NCBI GenBank assembly: GCA_963769945.1
Contig: CAVYOA010000015.1
Coordinates: 1 to 64,000 of the forward strand
Length of the DNA stretch: 64,000 nt
Direction of reading: 5' to 3'
Origin: WHSW01 sp963769945
GTDB lineage: Bacteria; Actinomycetota; Thermoleophilia; Solirubrobacterales; 70-9
Made by a program: the position numbers and the translations under genes. The stretch's first letter is position 1. Every line of letters starts with the position of its first letter. This document shows positions 16,756-25,896 of this stretch, one piece after another. Below the pieces are notes generated by a model that was not told the origin of the DNA, made no database searches, and was given only the letters and a program-made list of their open reading frames with translations.

Positions 16756-17856
16756 GTGGTCAGTCGCTATATCCGCGCAAACGTTCTCGGTTTCGTTGCG
16801 ATATTTCTCGCGCTTGGCGGCATCGGGATCGCCGCCGGCTTGCCCAAGAACTCGGTCAAGTCGAAGCAGATCAAGGACGGACAGGTGAAGACCGCCGATA
16901 TCGCTGCCGACGCGATCGACAGCTCCAAGGTCGCAAACGGCTCGCTGACCGGTGCTGACTTCGGCGGAACGCTGCCGGCGGGCGCGCAAGGTCCCCAAGG
17001 TCCGGCGGGACCTCCCGGCCCGCCAGGAGCGCTCGGATCCGCTGGCGGTGACCTCACCGGGAGCTATCCAAACCCCGAAATAGCAGCTGGAGCTGTCGGC
17101 GGCGATGAGGTTGGCGGCAACGCGCTCACCGGCGCTGATATCGACGAGTCAACGCTGTTCAACGATGACTCACTCCACGCCAGCGACGTGGACGAGCAGA
17201 CCCTGTTCAACGATGACTCGCTGACCGGTGACGACGTGGACGAGTCGACGCTATTTAACGACGATAGCCTGAACGGGTCCGATATCTCCGACGACGCGAT
17301 CGGCGGTGGCGAGCTTGCGGGCGGCGCGGTAGAACCGGCCAATATCGCGAACATCCCCGCCGCGCGGGCAGTCGGGCTGGGTCAATCGAACGGTGCTGGT
17401 AGCTGCGGGGCGGGCTATGGCGTGAACGCGTTCACGTACGAACCTCTGTACTTCCGGTCGGAGCGATTTGACGTCGGGGACATGCACACCGTGGATGGTG
17501 TCTGTCAGAACGCGGGACGATCGCGGTTGACCGCACCTCGCCCGGGGATCTACCAGATCAGTGCCGGTGTGGTCTGGCCCGAGAATGCCACGGGGTTTCG
17601 CTACCTCGAGATCAGGGCCAATGGCGGCACGACCCCTCCAGGGACGTTCAGCGCTCCCCAGCTCGCCGCCGACATGCGCGCGGCGGCCCCGGCGCCAGGC
17701 GTCGTCGGGACCGTTCAAAACGTTTCCGCCCTGACCAAGATGAATCAAGGCGAGTATGTCGAGGCCGTCGTTTACCACAATGTCGGCGGCGGACTTGGCC
17801 TGCCGGCGTTCGACGAGCGTACTTTCCTTTCGATGGTCTGGGTTGGCCCGCACTAG
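16756..17856 (+). CDS. Secreted collagen-like protein with tandem LFNDDSL repeats
   Basis: Predicted surface or secreted protein, 366 residues. It has an N-terminal hydrophobic segment (NVLGFVAIFLALGGIGIAAG), the conserved linker GLPKNSVKSKQIKDGQVKTA, a short collagen-like Gly-X-Y run (GAQGPQGPAGPPGPPGALG), and a GGDLTGSYPNPEIAAGAVGG segment of the kind found in phage and surface fibres. Three tandem 16-residue repeats with STLFNDDSL cores follow. The C-terminal domain (PRPGIYQISAGVVWPENATG, ending FLSMVWVGPH) resembles a C1q/TNF-like beta-sandwich. The GTG at 16756 fits the hydrophobic start and a GGGAGG site. A paralogue lies at 18676. Function is unknown; an adhesive or structural role is likely. 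Confidence 0.75.
   Translation: MVSRYIRANVLGFVAIFLALGGIGIAAGLPKNSVKSKQIKDGQVKTADIAADAIDSSKVANGSLTGADFGGTLPAGAQGPQGPAGPPGPPGALGSAGGDLTGSYPNPEIAAGAVGGDEVGGNALTGADIDESTLFNDDSLHASDVDEQTLFNDDSLTGDDVDESTLFNDDSLNGSDISDDAIGGGELAGGAVEPANIANIPAARAVGLGQSNGAGSCGAGYGVNAFTYEPLYFRSERFDVGDMHTVDGVCQNAGRSRLTAPRPGIYQISAGVVWPENATGFRYLEIRANGGTTPPGTFSAPQLAADMRAAAPAPGVVGTVQNVSALTKMNQGEYVEAVVYHNVGGGLGLPAFDERTFLSMVWVGPH
17137..17280 (+). repeat. Three tandem 48-bp coding repeats
   Basis: Three back-to-back 48-base units, each 16 codons, encode D(I/V)DE(S/Q)TLFNDDSL followed by three variable residues. Codon choice differs between units (for example TTC versus TTT, GATGAC versus GACGAT), so they are not a recent slippage product. 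Confidence 0.85.
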
Positions 17857-17990
17857 CTCACTCGGCTAGGGGAGTCGGCAGGCCTCTGGCCTCGGCACCG
17901 CTCGGCCCCAGTGCGTGGCCGACTTTCTCACCGATATACGAGGACCAAAGTCGTCCACGTCACGGTAACGCGCGGTTAGCCTGCGACTAA

Positions 17991-18593
17991 GTGGAGCTGC
18001 TCCCGACGCTGATCTCGACTGGCTGGGCGTCGGGGCTGAACGCCTACGCGACCGTGCTCGTGCTCGGCCTGCTCGGCCGCGCCGGGTTCGGCGACGAGCT
18101 CGTCCCCGCACAGCTGACCGAGACGCCGATCCTGGTCGGCGCCGGGGTCATGTACGCGGTCGAGTTCGTCACCGACAAGGTGCCTTACGTCGACAACCTC
18201 TGGGACCTGATCTCGACCGCCGTCCGGCCGGCGATCGGCAGCGCGATCGGCCTCGAGTACGCCTCCGCCGACGGGCTCAGCGGCGTCGACCAGGCGCTTG
18301 CCGGCGGCGGTAGCGGCGCCCTTGCCCTGGTCAGCCACGGTGTCAAGGCAAGCCTGCGCCTGGGCATCAACACCTCGCCCGAGCCGGTCACCAACATCCT
18401 CGCCAGCCTGACCGAGGACGGGCTGGTCGTCGCCGTCACCGCGTTCGCGCTCGAGCAACCCGAGATCGCGGCGGCGATCGCGCTCGTTCTCCTCGTCGCG
18501 GGGGTCGCGCTCGTCGTCTTCGTCTGGAGGCGGGTCAAGCGTGCGTTCGCGATCGTGCGCGAGCGCTACGGCCGCGCGCCGCCGCCGGCTTGA
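17991..18593 (+). CDS. DUF4126-family membrane protein
   Basis: 200-residue membrane protein starting at a GTG, with the DUF4126 opening STGWASGLNAYATVLVLGLLGR, followed by VLVGAGVMYAVEFVTDKVPY and DNLWDLISTAVRPAIGSAIG. A C-terminal membrane helix is ALVLLVAGVALVVFVWRR with a basic tail. Function of the family is unknown. It sits between the two collagen-like genes on the same strand, and its stop codon overlaps the TTGACA of the next gene's promoter. Confidence 0.82.
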   Translation: MELLPTLISTGWASGLNAYATVLVLGLLGRAGFGDELVPAQLTETPILVGAGVMYAVEFVTDKVPYVDNLWDLISTAVRPAIGSAIGLEYASADGLSGVDQALAGGGSGALALVSHGVKASLRLGINTSPEPVTNILASLTEDGLVVAVTAFALEQPEIAAAIALVLLVAGVALVVFVWRRVKRAFAIVRERYGRAPPPA

Positions 18594-18619
18594 CAGAAAC
18601 CGTTTCGGTGAGGGAGAAT
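18590..18619 (+). promoter_or_regulatory. Sigma70-type promoter of the second collagen-like gene
   Basis: TTGACA (18590-18595), 18-base spacer and GAGAAT (18614-18619), with CTTGGGGG at 18639-18646. It overlaps the stop codon of the DUF4126 gene and parallels the promoter at 16673. Confidence 0.45.
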
Positions 18620-18675
18620 CGAGGCGTTGGGGCCGTGACTTGGGGGGCGGCGATCGTCGAGAGTGAGGGAGCACC

Positions 18676-19629
18676 ATGCTCAGCCAGCACCTGCGCAGCA
18701 ACGTCGTCGGATACCTCGCCCTGTTCATCGCACTCAGCGCCGGCGCCTACGCCGCCGGCTTGCCGAAGAACTCGGTCAAGTCGAAGCAGATCAAGGACGG
18801 CCAGGTCAAGGCCGCCGATCTCGCAGCCGACTCGGTCGACAGCTCCAAGGTCACCAACGGCTCGCTGACGAACGCCGACTTCGGCGGCACGCTGCCGGCC
18901 GGGGCGCAGGGACCTCAGGGCCCACAAGGACCCGCGGGCTCCCCCGACACCGGCGCCCAGATCCTCGACAAGCTCGCCCCGGTCGACGGCTCCGGCTCGG
19001 GCCTCGACTCGGATCTGCTCGACGGCTTGAGCTCGAACGCCTTCATCGCCTCCGGAAGCGCTGCGGGCGGTGATCTCGGCGGCACCTACCCGAATCCCCA
19101 GATCGGCGGCAACGCGGTTGGCGCTGCGGAGGTCGCCGACGGGACGATCGGGCCGGACGAGCTGGCGACGGTGCCGGGGGTACGCGCCCAGAACCCGAGA
19201 GCCGCGTGCAACGACAGCTCCGGCTTGAGCGTTGCGAACGACACGGACGTTGCAGTTCCGTTCCAGTTCTCGGACAATGGCTTTCCTCCAGAATTCGACG
19301 ATGGTGGCTTGCATAACGGGGGGTCCAATTGCACGCGCCTGACCGCACCGCGGCCTGGTGTCTACACCGTTAGCGCAGGCGTCCTTTGGGCGGCCAGCGC
19401 TGCCGGTAAGCGGACGATCTCCATCCGTCAGGGCGGTTCGACCCTCCTTGCGCAGGACGAGTACGACGCCGCCGCGACCGGGGCGACGCTTCAGAACGTT
19501 TCGACGATCGTCCGGCTGAGCGCCGGCGGATACGTCGAGACCGTGGTGCGCCAGACGAGCGGCGGCTCGCTCCTCATCGAGCCCAACGACAGTCGCAGCT
19601 TCTTCGCCATGGCCTGGCTCGGGCCGTGA
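18676..19629 (+). CDS. Secreted collagen-like protein, paralogue
   Basis: 317-residue relative of the gene at 16756. It shares the N-terminal membrane segment (SNVVGYLALFIALSAGAYAAG), the linker GLPKNSVKSKQIKDGQVKAA, the short GAQGPQGPQGPAG run and GGDLGGTYPNPQIGGNAVG, but lacks the LFNDDSL repeats and has an LDSDLLDGLSSNAF motif instead. The C-terminal domain (RLTAPRPGVYTVSAGVLWAA, ending FFAMAWLGP) is the same C1q-like beta-sandwich type. A GAGGGAG site precedes the ATG. The pair probably arose by duplication and both products are likely exported to the cell surface. Confidence 0.75.
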   Translation: MLSQHLRSNVVGYLALFIALSAGAYAAGLPKNSVKSKQIKDGQVKAADLAADSVDSSKVTNGSLTNADFGGTLPAGAQGPQGPQGPAGSPDTGAQILDKLAPVDGSGSGLDSDLLDGLSSNAFIASGSAAGGDLGGTYPNPQIGGNAVGAAEVADGTIGPDELATVPGVRAQNPRAACNDSSGLSVANDTDVAVPFQFSDNGFPPEFDDGGLHNGGSNCTRLTAPRPGVYTVSAGVLWAASAAGKRTISIRQGGSTLLAQDEYDAAATGATLQNVSTIVRLSAGGYVETVVRQTSGGSLLIEPNDSRSFFAMAWLGP

Positions 19630-19639
19630 GCTGGACCCG

Positions 19640-19989
19640 CTAACCCGGCGCCGACTCGACCAGATCGTCGAGGCCCTCGTCGGCCTCGGCCTGACACCGG
19701 GCCTGCGCGGCGTCGCCGCGGTCGGCCGGCTTCTCGCTGGCGGCGATGCGGCAGCTCGAGATACAGCGCGCGGGCCTGGGCGCAGGTCGACTGCGCCAGC
19801 TCGGGCGAGACTTCGGTCTCGGCGAGGCGGACGATGCAGTCGTTGTAGATCGTCGTCGGGGCTCGGCGAGCCTGCCTCCGACTCCGCCTCGGTCGAGGTT
19901 GTCGACGAGACCGAGCGGGTTCCGTCCTCGTCGCCGCAGCCCGCGACTAGCAGGCACGCACCAACTGCGACGATCACCGCTCGCCTCAC
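19640..19989 (-). CDS. Small lipoprotein (frameshifts)
   Basis: Hypothetical lipoprotein of about 115 residues. It opens VRRAVIVAVGACLLVAGCGD, a short signal with lipobox VAGC, then a Ser/Thr/Glu linker (RSVSSTTSTEAESEAG). After frame changes near 19868 and 19750 it reads TTIYNDCIVRLAETEVSPEL, then SSCRIAASEKPADRGDAAQA and EGLDDLVESAPG. Four cysteines in the mature part could form disulfides. It starts six bases downstream of the acyl-CoA dehydrogenase stop on the same strand. Function is unknown. Confidence 0.55.
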
Positions 19990-19994
19990 GCCGC

Positions 19995-21756
19995 TCAGTC
20001 CTCGAACAGCGCGTAGCCGTACTCGCCGCGCTTGAAGGCGAGCTTGGCGATCGCCGACATGCGCTCGTCGTCGTTGGACTCGATCTTGCGAAAGGCCGAG
20101 CGCACGCGCCCGGCCGCGCGGGCGCAGAAGGTGTCGGCGATGTAGCGCTCCTGGCCCGAGGGCTCGACGCCGTGGTCTTCGAAGATCTGAGTTACCCGCG
20201 ACAGCACCGCGACCTGCGCGTAGATGTCTGAGATCGCGGCCGAGAGCCGCTTCTGCTGAAACTGGCGCTCGATGATCCCCTGCTTGTGCTCGCGCAGCAG
20301 GCCCTCGCTCACCGAGCGCAGCTCGCCCACCTGGTCGGAGACGGCATCGGCGTGCGATTTGAGCTCGGGGTGGGCCATCGAGATCCGATCCGGCCGGACC
20401 TGGTTCCTGATCCGGCCGCCGACGTAGTCGGCGAGCACGCCGATCGAGCCAATCGGATCGCCGAGGCCGATCTCGCCCATGTCCGCGAGCTTCTCGCCGA
20501 CCGGCTTCATCCCCGAGAGCGCGATGAAGGCGCGCATGACGTCGTTGGCGCCCTCGAAGATCGGGAAGATGCGGATGTCGCGCAGGATCTTCTCGTAGGG
20601 CTCGGTGCGCATGTAGCCCTCGCCGCCCTTGAGCTGCATCGCCCGGTTCGCCGCGTACCAGAGGAACTCGGTGCCCGAGACCTTGCAGATCGCCGACTCC
20701 AGCGAGTAGTCCTCGACGCCGGCGTCGACCAGGCCGCAGGTGAGATAGCAGGCCGACTCGAGCCCGAACAGGTAGGAGACCATCCAGCCGATCTTGTCCT
20801 GCGACGAGCTCGAACTCCGACAGCGTGCGGCCGAACTGGCGCCGCTGCGTCGTGTGCTCGATCGCGAGGTCGAGCAGGTGCTTGGTCGCGCCGACCGAGC
20901 CGGTGCCGAGCCCGATGCGCCCGTTGTTGAGCACCGACATCGCGATCCTGAAGCCGTCGCCGGGTTCGCCGAGGACGTTCTCGGCCGGGACCTTGACGTC
21001 GTTGAAGTAGAGGCGGCGCAGGTCGTTGCCGCGCAGGCCCATCGTGTCGTAGCGCTCGCCGACCTCGAAGCCCTTCATCCCCTTCTCGAGGATGAGCGCG
21101 ATGTGGCGGTCCTTGCCATCGACCTCGCAGCGCGCGAAAGCGGTGAAGACGTCGCCCTTGGAGCCGTTGCCGATGTAGCGCTTCTCGCCGTTGAGCACCC
21201 AGGAGCCGTCGGGCTTGCTTGACCGCTCGCGACTGGATCTCATAAGCGTCCGAGCCGGCTTCGGGCTCGGTCAGGGCGAAGCCGGCGAGCTTGCGACCGG
21301 CGGCGAGGTCGGGCAGGAAGCGCTCCTTCTGCTCGTCGGTGCCGAACATGTGGATGCCCTTGAAGCCGATCGACTGGTGCACGCCGAGCACGATCGAAAG
21401 CGTCGCGTCGATCTGGGCGAAGGTCTCGAACACGCGCGCATATCCGGTTTGCGAGAGGCCCTGGCCGCCGTACTTCTCGATCGACGTAGAGGCCGCAGAG
21501 CCCGGCCTCGCCGAGCGCCTTGATCGTGTCGTCGCCGATCCAGCGCTTCTCCTCGATCTCGCGGTGGTCCATCGCCGGCACCGATCTCGCGCGCGGCGGC
21601 GTTGAGCTCGCGGATGCGCTGCTGCTCGTCGGGGTTCGGCGACGGCCAGGGAAAGACCATCTCCTCGTGGATCTCGCCGAGAAACAGCGACTTGCAAAAC
21701 GACGAGACCGCGTTCTCGGGCTTGTCCTCGATCTCGGCTTGGGTGGCGGCTTCCAT
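19995..21756 (-). CDS. Acyl-CoA dehydrogenase, long-chain type with C-terminal extension (frameshifts)
   Basis: FAD-dependent acyl-CoA dehydrogenase of about 585 residues, the size of very-long-chain types with an extra C-terminal helical domain. N-terminal MEAATQAEIEDKPENAVSSF and KSLFLGEIHEEMVFPWPSP; central SIVLGVHQSIGFKGIHMFGT and FALTEPEAGSDAYEIQSRAV (the FAD/substrate loop); then KRYIGNGSKGDVFTAFARCE and NVLGEPGDGFRIAMSVLNNG. The C-terminal part has LKGGEGYMRTEPYEKILRDI and FPIFEGANDVMRAFIALSGM. Frame changes lie near 21580, 21490, 21225 and 20800. It is co-directional with a TetR gene just upstream, a usual arrangement for regulated fatty-acid catabolism. Confidence 0.86.
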
Positions 21757-21766
21757 GCCGCGAACC

Positions 21767-22415
21767 CTATCCAGTGGCGGTCGCCGGGCCGCCGAACAGC
21801 GGCTCGAGCGCGGCGCGGTGATAGGGCCATTGGTTGCCCTTGACTGCGCGCCCGGAGGGGTCGAAGTCGCGCACCAGCGCGAGCCCGGCGACCGTGTTCA
21901 TCGCGACGGCGAGCTTGCGGTCGAACTGCGGGTCGTCGCCGAGCTCGCCGGCGACCTCGCGCGCGAGCTCCGAGACGCTGGCGTAGATCCGCTTCTCGAC
22001 CGGAACCAGTCGCTGGCGCAGCTCGGTGTCCTCTGCGGCCGCGACCCAGAGCTTCACGGCGACGGTGAACAGCGGGCTCGAGAAGTCCTCCCAGAGCAGG
22101 TCGAGCAGCGCGACGCGTCGCGTCGCGCGGTCGTCGGGCAGCTCGGCCGCACGCTTTCGGTAGCGCGCGATCCGCTGCTCGGCGAGGTGCTCGAAGGCGC
22201 TGGCGACGAGGTCGACGCGATGGGGAAAGTGGTGGCTTTGGGCGCCCTGCGAGACACCGGCGAGCTCGGTCACGTGGCGGATCGTCGTGCCCGCGTAGCC
22301 GACCGAGATCAGGCTCTCGACCGTGGCGTCGAGCAGCCGCAGGCGGGTCTTCGGCCCGGCGTTCGGACTGACTGCGGCGAGCGTGATCGCGGCTGCGCTT
22401 CTGACCCGCCTCCAA
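21767..22415 (-). CDS. TetR-family regulator (probable frameshift near start)
   Basis: TetR repressor of about 215 residues. The N-terminal DNA-binding domain reads TRLRLLDATVESLISVGYAG and TTIRHVTELAGVSQGAQSHH, where the recognition helix lies in VSQGAQSHHFPHRVDLV. The ligand-binding part includes LWEDFSSPLFTVAVKLWVAA and DRKLAVAMNTVAGLALVRDF. No start codon exists in frame upstream of the DNA-binding domain; the TTG at 22415 (LEAGQKRS...) would serve after a one-base correction near 22390. It lies directly upstream of the acyl-CoA dehydrogenase and follows the MaoC gene, so it probably controls this acyl-CoA cluster. Confidence 0.78.
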
Positions 22416-22424
22416 GCTCTACGC

Positions 22425-23292
22425 TCAGGCGATCTCGGCGAGGCCGTCCTTGATCACGACCGCGCCGGCATCGGAGGTGGTCTCATAGGCGTAGGCGGTG
22501 CGATCGCCCTCGCTTTCTGGCCTCCCAGATCCGCGTCGTGATCGTCTGCTCGGGCAGGGCGATGCGGCGAAGCGCACCGCGAGACGCTTGAGCCGCGACG
22601 GGATCGTCGGCGGCGAAGCTCTCGATCGCCGCGACCGAGGTGAAGGCCATGGTGCAGAGGCCGTGGATGATGATCCCGGGCAGGCCTACCGACTTGGCGA
22701 ACTCGTCGTCGAGGTGGATTTGCATCGGGTCGCCCGAGGCCTCGGCATAGCGAAAGGTCTGATCGGCGTCGTAGGTCTGCGAGACCTCGGCGTCGGGCTC
22801 GCGCTCGCGCAGCGCCTCGTCGAAGCGGTGCCCGGGCGCCTCGTCACCGATGTCCTGCACGCCCTCGGCTCCGCGTACGAACGTCGTCATGAACTGCTCG
22901 ACGACCAACTCGCCGCCGTCCTCGCGCGTCTCCGCCTTGGTGATCACGGTGACGCCGGAGGAGCGCTGGCGCATGCCGATCGGGGTGGCGACGGTGCTCA
23001 GCTTCATCCCCGGCTCGATCGGCCGCGCGAAGTGAAAGTCCTGCTCGCCGTGGAGGATCGCGCCGAGCAGCTCGCCCGGGATCACCTGCATGCTCGCCAT
23101 GCCGGCGGCCTGGAATGCGGGGACGATCGCGAACACGGGTGGGGCGATGTCGCCGGCGGCGTGCGCCGCGATCGAGTCGTTGGTGGCGGCCGCGTAGGCG
23201 GCGATGCGCTCGCGCTCGACCTCGAACTCGACGGGCTCGCCCGGGGTCCCGATCGCGTCTGACTTGAAGGTGGGGGATGTATCGGTGGTCAT
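22425..23292 (-). CDS. MaoC-type double hot-dog enoyl-CoA hydratase (frameshift near end)
   Basis: About 288 residues with two hot-dog domains. The N-terminal one (VEFEVERERIAAYAAATNDS) is the substrate-binding FAS1-like MaoC domain. The C-terminal one holds the hydratase-2 motif region DADQTFRYAEASGDPMQIHL, DDEFAKSVGLPGIIIHGLCT with the catalytic Asp and His. A frame change near 22515 leads to the true end (EGDRTAYAYETTSDAGAVVI, KDGLAEIA). Such enzymes hydrate trans-2-enoyl-CoA to the (R)-3-hydroxy product and are common in actinobacterial lipid and steroid degradation. It is divergent from the SCP2-type thiolase at 23419. Confidence 0.87.
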
Positions 23293-23418
23293 GGCTGCAA
23301 CCTAACAAACCGGACGCCTGTTCTGTATCTTTCGGCCCCCACCTGGGGGAGAGCGATCGCCGGCCTCGAGGTCGCCCCCGAAGACCAGTTTCGACGAGAA
23401 AGGGACTTCAAAACCCGC

Positions 23419-24729
23419 ATGAGCGCAAACGGCAACCGCACCTACGTGATCGGCGTCGGCATGACCAAGTTCGACAAGCCGGGCACGAAGGAGGGCGACT
23501 ATCCCGACTGGGCCAAGGAGGCGGGAGAAAAGGCGCTCGCCGACGCCGGCATCGACTACACAGACGTCGAGCAGGCCTACGCCGGCTACTGCTACGGCGA
23601 CTCCACCTACGGCCAGCGCGCGCTCTACCAGCTCGGCCTCACCGGGATCCCGGTCGTCAACGTCAACAACAACTGCTCGACCGGCTCCTCGGCGCTGTTT
23701 CTCGCCCGCCAGGCGGTTCGCGGCGGCAGCGCCGATTGCGCCCTCGCGCTCGGCTTCGAAAAGATGGAGCCGGGCTCGCTCGGCGTCAAGTACACCGATC
23801 GCACCAACGCCCTTGACAAGCACGCGATGGCGATGTTCGCCCTGCGCGACCCCGAGGAGTCGCCGGCGGCGCCGCAGATGTTCGGCAACGCCGGGCGCGA
23901 CCACATGGAGAAGTACGGCTCCGAGCCCGACCACTACGCCTGGATCGGCTGGAAGAACCACAAGCACTCGGTCAACAACCCCTACGCCCAGTTTCAGACC
24001 GAGTACTCGCTTGACGAGATCAAGGAGGCGCGGATGATCCACGAGCCGCTGACCAAGCTGCAGTGCTCGCCGACCTCCGACGGCTCGGCTTGCGCGATCG
24101 TCGCCTCCGAGCGCTACGTCGATGAGCACGACCTCGCCGACCAGGCGGTCGAGATCGTCGGCCAGGCGATGGTCACCGACCTGAGCTCGACCTTCGCCGA
24201 CGACACCGACTGCATCAAGATCGTCGGCTATGACATGTCGAAGGAGGCGGCGAACCGCGCCTACGCCGAGGCTGGCGTCGATGCCTCCGAGATCGACGTC
24301 TGCGAGCTCCACGACTGCTTCTCGGCAAACGAGCTGATCACCTACGAGGCGCTCGGCTTCGCCGCCGAAGGCGAGGGCCACAAGCTGGTCGAGGCCGAGG
24401 CGACGACCTACGGCGGCGATGGGCCCGTCGTCAATCCCTCAGGCGGGCTGATCTCCAAGGGCCACCCGCTCGGCGCCACCGGCCTCGCCCAGTGCTCCGA
24501 GCTCACCTGGCAGCTTCGCGGCACCGCCGACAAGCGCCAGGTCGATGGCGCCAAGGTCGCGCTTCAGCACAACATCGGCCTCGGCGGCGCCGCCGTCGTC
24601 TCGGTCTACAAGCCCGCCAACGCTAAGCCAGTGGCCGCGGGCGCGCAGCCGGCCACCGCGACGGCGCTGACCGACCTGCGCAACCCCACTTCCGATCTAG
24701 TTCAAACCAGCGTCCAAGGAGCTGACGAA
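23419..24729 (+). CDS. SCP2/lipid-transfer-type thiolase
   Basis: Thiolase of the non-specific lipid-transfer (SCP2) type, about 430 residues. It starts MSANGNRTYVIGVGMTKFDK; the active-site cysteine is in VVNVNNNCSTGSSALFLARQ (about residue 90), and conserved histidines are in EIDVCELHDCFSANELI and NPSGGLISKGHPLGATGLAQ. The reading frame does not stop before the next gene: it runs on in frame into the acyl-CoA dehydrogenase through the linker AKPVAAGAQPATATALTDLR. A strong ribosome binding site inside this linker suggests two proteins, with the thiolase stop lost to a single-base error (TGA or TAG lie in adjacent frames). The end given here is the base before the next ATG. Confidence 0.85.
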
Positions 24730-25896
24730 ATGAGCACCACGACTACCGCCGCGCCCGTACGCGGACTGACTGACGAGCAGCGCGACTTCCAAGCCGCGAT
24801 CCGCGACTTCTGCCAGCGCGAGCTCGGCACCGCCGAGAAGCGCGAGGCGCTGACCGAGGGCTACACCGAGCTTCACTCGAAGGAGATCTACGACAAGCTC
24901 GCCGAGCTCGGCTGGCTCGGCGTCTCGATCGACGAGAGCTATGGCGGCTCGGGCGGCGGCATGGTCGACGCCTGCATCTTCTTGGAGGAGACGATGCGCG
25001 GGCTCGTCCCGATCGCCGGCTACGGCGTCAGCCTGATCGTCGCCGGCGCTTACGAGCGCTTCGGCACCGAGGAGCAAAAGCAGGAGATCCTCGGCGGCAT
25101 CACGGCCGGCAAGGTCGAGGCGATCGCGATGTCGGAGCCCGAGGCAGGCTCCGACGTCGGCGCGCTCTCCTGCAAGGCCGAGCGCCACAACGGCGGCTTC
25201 GTGCTCAACGGTCAGAAGACCTGGATCTCGGCGGCGCACATCGCCGACCACATCCTCGTCATCGCCCGCTCCGACGCTTCCGGCTCCAAGCACGAAGGCC
25301 TGTCGATGTTCTCGGTGCCGACCGACGCCGAGGGAATCGAGATCCGCGGGATCGAGACGATGGGCGGCAGGGAGGTGAACGACGTCTTTCTCACCGATTG
25401 CTACGTGCCCTACGAACGCGTCCTCGGCCAGGTCGACGGCGGCTGGATGCAGCTGATGGCCGGGCTCAACGTCGAGCGCCTGATCCTCGCCGCGAGCGCG
25501 CTCGGGATCGCCCAGCGCGCCTTCGACGACGTCCTCGCCTACATCAAGGAGCGCAAGCAGTTCGGCCGCCCGATCGGCTCGTTTCAGGTGCTCAAGCACC
25601 GCATTGCCGACCTCGCGACCGAGCTCGAGTGCGCGCGGCTGCTGGTCTACGACGTCGCCCGCAAGGTCGACGACGACCCCGATCAGCTGCTGCCGCGCGA
25701 GGCCTCGATGGCGAAGCTGAAGGCGACCGAGGTGGCCAAGACGACCGCGCTCGCGGGGATGCAGATGATGGGCGGCTACGGCTATGCCACCGAGTACGAC
25801 ATGGAGCGCCACGTGCGCACGACCCTGGTGATGTCGATCTACGGCGGCACGAACGAGATTCAGCGCGAGATCGTTTCCAAGACATTCGGCCTGTAA
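24730..25896 (+). CDS. Acyl-CoA dehydrogenase
   Basis: 388-residue flavoprotein that oxidises an acyl-CoA thioester. The start MSTTTTAAPVRGLTDEQRDF is preceded by CCAAGGAGCTGACGAA, an AAGGAG site at proper spacing, which decides this ATG although the frame is open upstream. Family motifs are EAIAMSEPEAGSDVGALSCK (FAD/substrate loop), GQKTWISAAHIADHILVIAR, QFGRPIGSFQVLKHRIADLA, and the C-terminal signature GGYGYATEYDMERHVRTTLV followed by YGGTNEIQREIVSKTFGL. It is intact. The stop overlaps the ATG of the following hydrolase (TAATG). Substrate class is not evident, though a thiolase partner suggests beta-oxidation of a bulky acyl chain. Confidence 0.92.
   Translation: MSTTTTAAPVRGLTDEQRDFQAAIRDFCQRELGTAEKREALTEGYTELHSKEIYDKLAELGWLGVSIDESYGGSGGGMVDACIFLEETMRGLVPIAGYGVSLIVAGAYERFGTEEQKQEILGGITAGKVEAIAMSEPEAGSDVGALSCKAERHNGGFVLNGQKTWISAAHIADHILVIARSDASGSKHEGLSMFSVPTDAEGIEIRGIETMGGREVNDVFLTDCYVPYERVLGQVDGGWMQLMAGLNVERLILAASALGIAQRAFDDVLAYIKERKQFGRPIGSFQVLKHRIADLATELECARLLVYDVARKVDDDPDQLLPREASMAKLKATEVAKTTALAGMQMMGGYGYATEYDMERHVRTTLVMSIYGGTNEIQREIVSKTFGL

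Noticed and set aside
18535..21243. 902-codon minus-strand frame across the collagen-like gene and acyl-CoA dehydrogenase
   Set aside because: Only its first part is real (acyl-CoA dehydrogenase pieces and the small lipoprotein start); the rest is antisense shadow of the plus-strand collagen-like gene.
24350..24385. CTCGGCTTCGCC match to the palindromic element in the SCP2-type thiolase
   Set aside because: It encodes the family residues LGFAAEGEG without any insertion; chance similarity in GC-rich codons.
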